Source: Thermocoleostomius sinensis A174
GTDB taxonomy: Bacteria; Cyanobacteriota; Cyanobacteriia; Elainellales; Elainellaceae
Length of the DNA stretch: 64,000 bases
Assembly: GCF_026802175.1 (NCBI RefSeq)
Contig: NZ_CP113797.1
Coordinates: forward strand, 5,061,026-5,125,025
Reading direction: 5' to 3'
Notes under the pieces: generated by a model
The model's input: only the letters and a program-made list of their open reading frames with translations
The model's database searches: none
Told to the model about the DNA's origin: nothing
Made by a program: the position numbers and the translations under genes
Shown here: positions 57,653 through 64,000 of the stretch, in pieces
Position numbering within the stretch: the stretch's first letter is position 1
Layout of the letters: the number at the start of each line of letters is the position of its first letter

Positions 57653-58070
57653 AGGAACTCCGGGGGCGAGAGATTGTCAAAAAGAATATTCAGCTCGCGA
57701 CATCAAAAATCGCGATGATTTATTTGCTAATCTCTTGCAATTCCACCTATAAGTTCAACATTGTTTCATAATTCTTGACTCTATTAAGTTTTCTACTGTT
57801 TTTTAAACTCATCTTCAATTTTCTTGACTCTTGACTATTTGTTTTTGTGGATGGCTGGTTTTTTCACGGGTGAAGTGCGTGGTTTATGTGGAACGTGCAG
57901 AATGGATAAAAACTACTGAAGAATTCGCAATCTTACCAGCTTTGAACAAACCGCGATCGTTGGCAATAATTCTAGATTTGTGCCAATGCTTTCTGTGTGT
58001 ATAGCCAATGCTCAAAAATAAGGGCAGGTTCAGCTTTGCTGAATACCACTTTCCTAAGTTACTCATGTGA
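57653..58070. other. divergent intergenic region
   Basis: A 418-bp AT-rich region between divergent genes. No RNA, operator or repeat was recognised. Confidence 0.35.
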
Positions 58071-58856
58071 TTGCTTGTGAATGACCTAATTGAGATTGAT
58101 TTGATTCAATTTGGCTGGGCGCTTGGTCTGATGGGCATTGCGATCGGGCTTTCAGCTTGGCAACAATTGGGGCTGGAATGGAATCTGGCGGTGGCAACGT
58201 TTCGTACCGTGATTCAACTACTAGCCATTGGTTACATTTTGGACTTTGTGTTTGCCTTAAATACACCCTGGGCTGTAATCGGTATTATCGGTATCATGGC
58301 TGTCATTGCGGCGATCGTGGCGCGCAACCGCATCAGCCAAAAAGTACCCCGACTGCTGCCGATTGTAGGCGGTTCCATTCTGATTGGCACAGCCCTCACC
58401 CTCAGCTACGTCATCCTGCTGGTTCTACAACCCGATCCCTGGTTTCAACCACAATACCTTGTGCCACTAGCAGGAATTATTTTAGGCAACGCTATGAATG
58501 CAGCGGCGATCGGTGGAGAGCGCTTGGTGAGTACCTTAAATGCCAGCCGCTTAGAGATCGAAACCCATCTCAGCTTGGGCGCTACCCCCAGACAAGCGAC
58601 GGCTGCCTATCGCCGAGAAGCGATCAAAGCAGGACTGATTCCAACCCTCAATTCCATGATGGTGGTTGGCATTGTAACGCTCCCTGGCATTATTACTGGA
58701 CAAATTCTCAGCGGCATCAATCCCCTCGATGCGGCTATTTACCAGATGCTAATTATGTTTATTTTGGCGATTGCGACTCTTGGTACTACCATGCTGCTGG
58801 TTCAAGGCATCTACCGCCAATTTTTCAATCAGGCTGCACAATTTATTCCTCATTAA
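58071..58856 (+). CDS. FetB/UPF0014-family permease
   Basis: A 261-residue membrane protein of the UPF0014/FetB family with about seven membrane segments, and the motif GEAxxLGATxxQA-like LSLGATPRQATAAYRREAIK typical of the family. In E. coli FetAB exports iron; the role in cyanobacteria is unproven and the matching ATPase gene is not nearby. The start is TTG 58071 or GTG 58077; no ATG is in frame and no clear ribosome-binding site was seen. Confidence 0.83.
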   Translation: MLVNDLIEIDLIQFGWALGLMGIAIGLSAWQQLGLEWNLAVATFRTVIQLLAIGYILDFVFALNTPWAVIGIIGIMAVIAAIVARNRISQKVPRLLPIVGGSILIGTALTLSYVILLVLQPDPWFQPQYLVPLAGIILGNAMNAAAIGGERLVSTLNASRLEIETHLSLGATPRQATAAYRREAIKAGLIPTLNSMMVVGIVTLPGIITGQILSGINPLDAAIYQMLIMFILAIATLGTTMLLVQGIYRQFFNQAAQFIPH

Positions 58857-58922
58857 CCTCTAGCAATGCCTCCGTTTTCGCCCATCAGACACTTTAAGGC
58901 ATTGCTCACAGTGTTGTGTATT

Positions 58923-59525
58923 TCACAAATCTAGTTCACGTCGTCCCTCTAGTGCCCGGGCTAGCGTCACCTCATCGGCGTATTCCAGATCGCCTCCCAT
59001 TGGTAGCCCGAAGGCAATACGAGTAACTTTGGTAAAGGGCTTGAGCAACTGTCCTACATAAAGCGTAGTGGTTTCACCCTCAACACTAGGGCTAATGGCA
59101 AGAATTACTTCCTTGATGTCTTGTTTGCTGACTCGTCGCACCAACTGAGCAATGTTAAGTTGATCTGGGCCAATGCCATCCATTGGAGAAATCAAGCCAC
59201 CTAGGACATGATACTTGCCTCGATACTCGCGGGTTTTTTCTAGGGCAATTACGTCCCGCGAATCAGCAACGACACAAATCACATGTGGCTCTCGGTTCGT
59301 GGCGCGGCAAATTTCGCAGACTGGTTCAGCTGATAGGTGAAAACAAACTGAACAAACTCCCACTTGTTGCTTAGCTTCTAAAATCGCTTGAGCAAGGGCT
59401 TGAGCGTCGGCTTCTGGACGTTTCAGAATATGCAGAGCAAGACGCTGAGCCGTTTTAGGCCCCACTCCTGGTAGCCGCTGTAACTGCTCAATCAATCGTG
59501 CTAATGGGCGCGTGTAAACTGTCAG
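58923..59525 (-). CDS. recR: recombination protein RecR, likely with non-standard CTG start
   Basis: RecR, 200 residues with the proposed start. It clamps on DNA and works with RecO/RecF in gap repair. The N-terminal helices [27 protein letters not shown], a four-cysteine zinc site ([16 protein letters not shown]) and the Toprim domain ([29 protein letters not shown]) are complete. The conserved N-terminal residues [15 protein letters not shown] precede the first TTG (59495). A CTG at 59525 sits at the usual Met position with GGGGG upstream; no ATG, GTG or TTG lies between it and the preceding in-frame stop. If CTG is not used, TTG 59495 gives a shortened 190-residue protein. Confidence 0.9.
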   Translation of the reverse strand: MTVYTRPLARLIEQLQRLPGVGPKTAQRLALHILKRPEADAQALAQAILEAKQQVGVCSVCFHLSAEPVCEICRATNREPHVICVVADSRDVIALEKTREYRGKYHVLGGLISPMDGIGPDQLNIAQLVRRVSKQDIKEVILAISPSVEGETTTLYVGQLLKPFTKVTRIAFGLPMGGDLEYADEVTLARALEGRRELDL

Positions 59526-59723
59526 ATCTCCCCCTCGATCGTGTTATCGAACTCAATCTCCATCATAGCGAGTGCTAGCAAATTAACGTGATGCAGGTGA
59601 CAGTGCGATTCCTGCAAGAATTTGGTTAAGAAGCTAACTTTTTCTTGCCATTGCCCCGGAGTTTTAGGTATTACCTTGAAAAGATATTACTGAAATAGTG
59701 CCTCGCTCAAGTACGCAAACATC

Positions 59724-60164
59724 ATGAAACTCCTCAAGTCTTGTGCATTGATCCTAACGGCAACCGTGTTGCTCAGCGCTCCTAGCCATGCCCGCCGTCA
59801 ACGTATAGGTACAGCTTGCTACAGCGTCGATGCTAAACGCGGATGGCAATATCTTCAGCTTTCAAATACCTACAGCCGTGTCGTAAGTATTCGAGGAGAG
59901 TGGACTGCTGATGTCTTAAACTTCGGGCGAGTGGGTCCAGGTGGACATACCGATATCATTGAAGAAGACTACAGCGGATTTAAGTACGATGCAACAGTTC
60001 CACTGGGTGCGTTGCTCATTGGTGCGCCTGGTTCACCCTACAGTTGGTTGAATGAACCGCAAACTCTCTCACAGCCTATTAGTAATGTGGCGATGCGAAT
60101 TAACGATGATGACTTAGCCCTCGAAGATAATTTTGGGTCGCTTCAAGTTTGCTTCAGCAATTAG
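59724..60164 (+). CDS. small exported protein, uncharacterised
   Basis: A 146-residue protein with a classic signal peptide (MKLLKSCALILTATVLLSAPSHA) and a beta-rich mature part ending in LQVCFSN. Two cysteines could form a disulfide (TACYSVD and LQVCFS). I know no named family; possibly a periplasmic protein. It is convergent with psbA. Confidence 0.65.
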   Translation: MKLLKSCALILTATVLLSAPSHARRQRIGTACYSVDAKRGWQYLQLSNTYSRVVSIRGEWTADVLNFGRVGPGGHTDIIEEDYSGFKYDATVPLGALLIGAPGSPYSWLNEPQTLSQPISNVAMRINDDDLALEDNFGSLQVCFSN

Positions 60165-60205
60165 CCAGTAAACGACCAAGACCTTTACCGAGTCAATAGA
60201 CCTAC

Positions 60206-60231
60206 TAAAAAGCACCCCCTTTTGGGAGTGC
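60206..60231 (-). terminator. intrinsic terminator of psbA
   Basis: On the minus strand GCACTCCC pairs with GGGGGTGC (one G-U) over an AAAA loop, followed by TTTTT. It lies 60 bp beyond the psbA stop. Confidence 0.85.
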
Positions 60232-60290
60232 CTTATTGCGGAGGACTAGACACTAACCGCGCTAGCCACTCACCCGTCACGAACCATCAA

Positions 60291-61373
60291 CTAACCGTTG
60301 ATTTGAGGAGTCGACAGCGCTACCGGAGCCGCCTCACCCGCCGCCAAGTCCAGCGGGAAGTTGTGCGCATTACGCTCGTGCATCACTTCCATCCCCAAGT
60401 TCGCACGGTTGAGAATGTCCGCCCACGTGCTCACCACACGCCCCTGCGAATCGATGATGCTCTGGTTGAAGTTGAACCCGTTCAGGTTGAACGCCATCGT
60501 GCTGATGCCCAACGCCGTGAACCAAATGCCAACTACCGGCCACGCACCCAAGAAGAAGTGCAAGCTCCGCGAGTTGTTGAAGCTGGCATACTGGAAAATC
60601 AGCCGACCAAAGTACCCGTGCGCTGCCACGATGTTGTAGGTCTCTTCTTCCTGCCCAAACTTGTAGCCATAGTTCTGGCTCTCGTTCTCGGTCGTCTCAC
60701 GCACCAGCGAGGAGGTCACCAACGACCCGTGCATGGCGCTGAACAAGCTGCCGCCGAACACCCCAGCAACCCCCAGCATGTGGAACGGGTGCATCAGAAT
60801 GTTGTGCTCAGCCTGGAACACGAACATGAAGTTGAACGTGCCGCTGATGCCCAAGGGCATGCCGTCTGAAAATGACCCTTGCCCAATCGGGTAGATCAAG
60901 AACACGGCTGTCGCCGCTGCTACTGGAGCCGAGTATGCCACGCAAATCCACGGACGCATGCCCAGGCGGTAGCTCAACTCCCACTCCCGTCCCATGTAGC
61001 AGAACACGCCAATCAAGAAGTGGAACACCACCAACTGGTACGGTCCGCCGTTGTAGAGCCACTCGTCGAGAGAGGCTGCTTCCCAGATCGGGTAGAAGTG
61101 CAAGCCGATGGCGTTCGATGACGGCACCACTGCACCAGAGATGATGTTGTTGCCGTACATCAACGACCCTGCCACGGGTTCGCGGATGCCGTCGATGTCT
61201 ACCGGAGGAGCCGCGATGAAGGCGATGATGAAGCAGGTGGTAGCAGCTAGCAGGGTGGGGATCATCAGTACGCCGAACCAGCCTACGTACAGGCGGTTGT
61301 CGGTGCTGGTCACCCAGTTGCAGAACCGCTCCCACACACTGGCGCGTTCGCGCGTCTGTAATGCTGTTGTCAT
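60291..61373 (-). CDS. psbA: photosystem II D1 protein, Glu130 (high-light) type
   Basis: D1, 360 residues, full length. Tyr161 (TyrZ), Asp170, Glu189, His190 and His198 are at canonical numbers, and the C-terminal Mn-ligand block [14 protein letters not shown] followed by the processed tail is intact. Residue 130 is Glu ([12 protein letters not shown]), as in the D1:2 high-light form; the low-light form has Gln. It is a water-oxidising D1, not ChlF synthase, since the Mn ligands are kept. A promoter and terminator frame it as a single gene. It lies far from the FaRLiP cluster and is likely an ordinary copy. Confidence 0.97.
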   Translation of the reverse strand: MTTALQTRERASVWERFCNWVTSTDNRLYVGWFGVLMIPTLLAATTCFIIAFIAAPPVDIDGIREPVAGSLMYGNNIISGAVVPSSNAIGLHFYPIWEAASLDEWLYNGGPYQLVVFHFLIGVFCYMGREWELSYRLGMRPWICVAYSAPVAAATAVFLIYPIGQGSFSDGMPLGISGTFNFMFVFQAEHNILMHPFHMLGVAGVFGGSLFSAMHGSLVTSSLVRETTENESQNYGYKFGQEEETYNIVAAHGYFGRLIFQYASFNNSRSLHFFLGAWPVVGIWFTALGISTMAFNLNGFNFNQSIIDSQGRVVSTWADILNRANLGMEVMHERNAHNFPLDLAAGEAAPVALSTPQING

Positions 61374-61436
61374 GGTTCCTATGAGTGCTTGATAGTTAAC
61401 AATTTGAGGTAGGTCAATGAACTTACCATGATTGTT

Positions 61437-61465
61437 ATCTTAGTATGTTTATTGATTTTTGTAAA
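61437..61465 (-). promoter_or_regulatory. psbA promoter
   Basis: On the minus strand, -35 TTTACA (61460-61465) and -10 TAAGAT (61437-61442) are separated by exactly 17 bp, close to the cyanobacterial psbA consensus. The -10 end is about 64 bp upstream of the start codon, leaving a 5' leader typical of psbA. Confidence 0.8.
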
Positions 61466-61572
61466 CAAGACTGAGAGCAAAAACTCATTTTTAATTTCAT
61501 TACATAAATAAAATTGTGAGCGAATAATTTTCTCAAGTGAAAGTTTTTGAGGCGGACAAGACAAAGAATCTG

Positions 61573-61600
61573 AAAAAAAGAAGCGGTTGTAGCCGCCTCT
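61573..61600 (-). terminator. intrinsic terminator downstream of the adenosine deaminase-like gene
   Basis: On the minus strand AGAGGCGG pairs with CCGCTTCT (one G-U) and a T-tract of seven follows. The stop of the gene is at 61644. Confidence 0.85.
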
Positions 61601-61643
61601 TACAAGTTAATTTGAGCTAGAACTTTGCTATGGGATAGTTTTT

Positions 61644-62675
61644 TCAGCCGACGAGATTTAATTCTGGACGCAAGATGTCATTCAGAATAGATTCTGGACG
61701 CTGCTCGTGTTTCCAGGCAAAAGCATGACGAAAAGCCGCTTCTTGGCAAGCTTGCAGTTGCTCGAAGCCAATAATGTCGTGGGTTAGCAAGTTCTCATAT
61801 TCAAACGGCAAGCGAACATTGTGCAGCCCAGCGTTATCAGTGCAGATGGCAATATCGACTCCGGCTTCAAAGCAGCGATCGAACACTACCTTTAACTGCT
61901 GAATGCTTTCCAAGGTTCCAGTTTTAAGGTAAGTAGTAGGACAAACTTCCAAGCATTGCCCCTGTCTGGCTAGCTGTGGCAAAAGTTCTGGATGCAGTAG
62001 CGGAATTTGAATACCGTGACCGATGCGCATGAGATAGGGCAGTAATTCTGGGTAGCAGCCTGCGGTAGTTTCATACAAATGTCCGGTTGTATTCAATCCT
62101 AGCGATCGAGCGTAACTGTAAAGGTGAATGTATTCATCGAGTCGTTCCCGATAGTGACCGTCTCCACCGGCAATATCAATCCCACAGACATACGGTTTCA
62201 TTTGGGCGGCCAATTCCACGATCGCCTTATTCACTTCGTAGGGCAACCGGGAATGCATACAGAGAATTTGGCTAGTCACGATCGGATATTCGATCATCTG
62301 GCTAGCCTTGCCCACGACTTCAACAATATCAGCCATGCGATCGATTCGTTCTAACTGACTTAGGTGGTCAGGTGTTCTGAGATAGGGGGTGTATCTTAGT
62401 TCAAGGTAGGCAAGATTCTCAAAAACATAAGCTCCTCGCATTAACCGATAGATGAAATACGGAAGAGTCTCATCGGTTTGTACTTTTTCAACAAGGGTAT
62501 GTAATTCAAGATATTCATCTAGGGTATTACGAGGGCGAGTGTAGAAATCCTCGAACGCTTCGTAATGGTCAAACGGTTGGGCCAAATCGGGTTGATTGCG
62601 CTGAAAGTAGCGCCATAAAACTCTGGGTACAACAGACCCACCCAGATGCCGATGCAACTCTGCGTATAAAGCCAT
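61644..62675 (-). CDS. adenosine deaminase-family amidohydrolase
   Basis: A 343-residue TIM-barrel amidohydrolase of the adenosine deaminase family. The metal site LHRHLGG (His8, His10), a third His in GHLYE (in place of the usual HAGE; His and Glu keep their spacing), GHGIQI, and TDNAGLHN in place of the usual SDDP are seen. These changes from the canonical motifs put it in a divergent branch, so adenosine may not be the substrate. GAGG precedes the ATG. The upstream 608-bp gap separates it from the next divergent gene. Confidence 0.85.
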   Translation of the reverse strand: MALYAELHRHLGGSVVPRVLWRYFQRNQPDLAQPFDHYEAFEDFYTRPRNTLDEYLELHTLVEKVQTDETLPYFIYRLMRGAYVFENLAYLELRYTPYLRTPDHLSQLERIDRMADIVEVVGKASQMIEYPIVTSQILCMHSRLPYEVNKAIVELAAQMKPYVCGIDIAGGDGHYRERLDEYIHLYSYARSLGLNTTGHLYETTAGCYPELLPYLMRIGHGIQIPLLHPELLPQLARQGQCLEVCPTTYLKTGTLESIQQLKVVFDRCFEAGVDIAICTDNAGLHNVRLPFEYENLLTHDIIGFEQLQACQEAAFRHAFAWKHEQRPESILNDILRPELNLVG

Positions 62676-63283
62676 AAGAACCTCGTTGATGTATTGTTTA
62701 GCTGTTTATGCAGTGTGTCTATTTGTTAACAAGTCGTTACCAAGCATGCGTGAAACTGTCGAAAGACTTGTTAAGCCAATACTGATTGCGATCGTGGCTA
62801 ACCCTGAACCATTGAACAAGTCAAAGCAGACGATCGGCTCGAAATAAGTAAAACAATAGGCACCCTGGGTACATACAGGATGACAACTAGCAGCTACTTC
62901 GTTGAACTCTAAGCTTGTTCTTGGAGTTAACCCTAAAGGGTTGAAGCAGGTATTTAAGTTACTTAATATAACGACAATTGAAGGGAATGGACATCCACTA
63001 GCCAGGTGAGTTAGGAAGGAAAAGCGGTGATGCTTACGTCAAATTAGCTTTTGTTAAGATGTTGCCCTTTCGCCATGTCGATTGAAGTTCCTTCCCTAAA
63101 GTAGGAACTTTAGTGTAGTTCAGCGGTCTACAGAAAGGTAGCCGTAGTTGGCAGCACAGGGAATGACAGCATCTACCTCAACTTTGAGTCTATATGAGGG
63201 TTAACGTTAGATTTTCTACAGATCTAGTCAACAACATTGTGAATCATGCTTTAGCCCCCTTCATTGAATGAGACTTCAACGCT
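62676..63283. other. long intergenic region
   Basis: A 608-bp region between divergent genes. It contains a perfect inverted repeat CTAAAGT/ACTTTAG (63096-63113) and an AACCC/GGGTT palindrome near 62930. A small RNA could fit here, but no known cyanobacterial RNA family was recognised. Confidence 0.4.
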
Positions 63284-63718
63284 ATGCATTCCCCGCTTAT
63301 CCTTTCATCTATCGGTTTTGGAGTCATGGCAGTCATCGGGCTGCACAGTTGTGCTGTCCTCAAACCGCTTCCTTCGCCAACTGCGAATTCTCTAATTTCA
63401 CCCTCCTCCTCAACAATGACACCCTTGATGATCGAACCGCAGGCGATCGTGGCTTGCCCTAGAGAATTTCAAGGATGGTCGTTGGTGAGAAGTTTTGAAA
63501 CGGCGCACTATTTATTGGCGCTGTGTCAGCGGGGCGAGGCTATCTACTTAGTAGGGCAAGAAAAGAAAAAGGTAGAAGCGTTTATTACAGCCATGGCAAA
63601 AGTAGACGGGGAGAAGATTGTGGCAGAAGACGCGAAGCGGTTTTCCTATGAAATTCGCCAAGGTACGCTAACGGTTAAAAAAGCAGGCAACATCATTGTG
63701 CAAGAAGGAATTCAGTAG
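63284..63718 (+). CDS. putative lipoprotein, uncharacterised
   Basis: A 144-residue protein. The first 23 residues form a signal segment that ends IGLHSC, a weak lipobox, suggesting a lipid-anchored protein. The mature part (about 55-144) is soluble with charged helices (VEAFITAMAKVDGEKIV) and beta strands. No family was recognised. It lies upstream of a TldD/PmbA-type gene on the same strand. Confidence 0.6.
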   Translation: MHSPLILSSIGFGVMAVIGLHSCAVLKPLPSPTANSLISPSSSTMTPLMIEPQAIVACPREFQGWSLVRSFETAHYLLALCQRGEAIYLVGQEKKKVEAFITAMAKVDGEKIVAEDAKRFSYEIRQGTLTVKKAGNIIVQEGIQ

Positions 63719-63803
63719 CCTCGTACCAGCTAGCTGATCGCTGAGACTCACGATAGACTGAATAAACCTGGCGTATCTGCCACTAGCTAAGAGGACTCAG
63801 CCC

Positions 63804-64000
63804 GTGGTTACATTCGTTTCGTTGCAGGATCGGTTGCTGGATACGATCGCCCCGTATCGCGATCGAGTAGATTACTTAGAGATTCGCCTGGAGCAAAGTG
63901 AATCTACACTAATTTCCTATCGAGGTGTGCACCTAGATGCGGTCGATCGCAGCTTTTCTCTCGTAGGTAATGCCCGTGCTTGTCACAACGGTGGCTGGAG
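63804..64000 (+). CDS. TldD/PmbA-family metalloprotease, N-terminal part (partial)
   Basis: The first 65 codons of a gene that continues beyond the window. It starts at GTG 63804 with GAGGAC at 63791-63796. The sequence VDYLEIRLEQSESTLISYRG and RSFSLVGNARACHNGGWS matches the N-terminal region of TldD/PmbA-type zinc peptidases (microcin maturation, gyrase-inhibitor processing). The catalytic HExxxH part is outside the window. Confidence 0.85.
   Translation, partial: MVTFVSLQDRLLDTIAPYRDRVDYLEIRLEQSESTLISYRGVHLDAVDRSFSLVGNARACHNGGW

Noticed and set aside
60222-60869. 215-codon open frame opposite psbA
   Set aside because: It is a shadow of the highly biased psbA codons with no start signal or protein-like content.
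60291-61373. psbA as chlorophyll f synthase (ChlF) or far-red psbA
   Set aside because: All Mn-cluster ligands (Asp170, Glu189 and the C-terminal block) are intact, whereas ChlF lacks them; nothing points to the far-red copy.

Overview
The window comes from a cyanobacterium that can acclimate to far-red light. The evidence is photosystem II genes, allophycocyanin-type genes, carbon-concentrating genes, many cyanobacterial conserved proteins, and frequent GCGATCGC (HIP1) octamers. The ApcE at the left edge carries the VIPEDV sequence where the usual chromophore cysteine region should be. That sequence is the accepted marker of far-red light photoacclimation (FaRLiP) clusters. A Leptolyngbya-like filamentous lineage is a reasonable guess, but the sequence alone does not fix the genus. 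No insertion sequences, CRISPR arrays or phage genes were recognised.

Region 1 (1-7.9 kb) is the end of a FaRLiP cluster on the + strand: the tail of an allophycocyanin alpha-type gene, apcE2, an apcD-type gene, psbD, psbC (GTG start inside psbD), a small four-cysteine membrane protein, and psbB, closed by a terminator. Together these encode a far-red phycobilisome core and the D2, CP43 and CP47 subunits of a remodelled photosystem II. The matching far-red psbA, psaA/B and rfpABC genes are not in the window and may lie to the left.

Region 2 (7.9-34 kb) is ordinary chromosomal content: a GlsB-like protein, arylamine N-acetyltransferase, clpC, an RTX protein, thiE and thiS, a DUF1565/SPOR protein, a fused arsenosugar-type glycosyltransferase, two Mo_nitro_C proteins, a Nudix hydrolase, a thioesterase/epoxide hydrolase pair, an S-layer-homology protein, an O-antigen ligase-like protein and a very acidic protein.

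Region 3 (34-45 kb) holds a two-gene operon, succinate-semialdehyde dehydrogenase plus a TPP enzyme that best fits 2-oxoglutarate decarboxylase. This is the cyanobacterial bypass that closes the TCA cycle. It is followed by an outer-membrane barrel protein, cobI with a DUF2227 gene, tRNA-Val(UAC), an RluA-family pseudouridine synthase and a transglutaminase/propeller protein.

Region 4 (45-51.5 kb) is a five-gene phosphonate uptake and breakdown operon: binding protein, ATPase, fused permease, phosphonatase-like HAD hydrolase and FAD oxidoreductase. It is preceded by 11-bp-phased Pho-box-like repeats. No PhnW transaminase is present, so the FAD enzyme probably makes the aldehyde substrate.

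Region 5 (51.4-64 kb) has a methyltransferase, sbcD, an inorganic-carbon group (sbtA, an sbtB-like regulator and a Tat-exported beta-carbonic anhydrase), a B12/radical SAM protein, a FetB-type permease, recR (apparently with a CTG start), a standard psbA of the Glu130 (high-light) type with a clear promoter and terminator, an adenosine-deaminase-like protein, a putative lipoprotein and the start of a TldD/PmbA-family gene.
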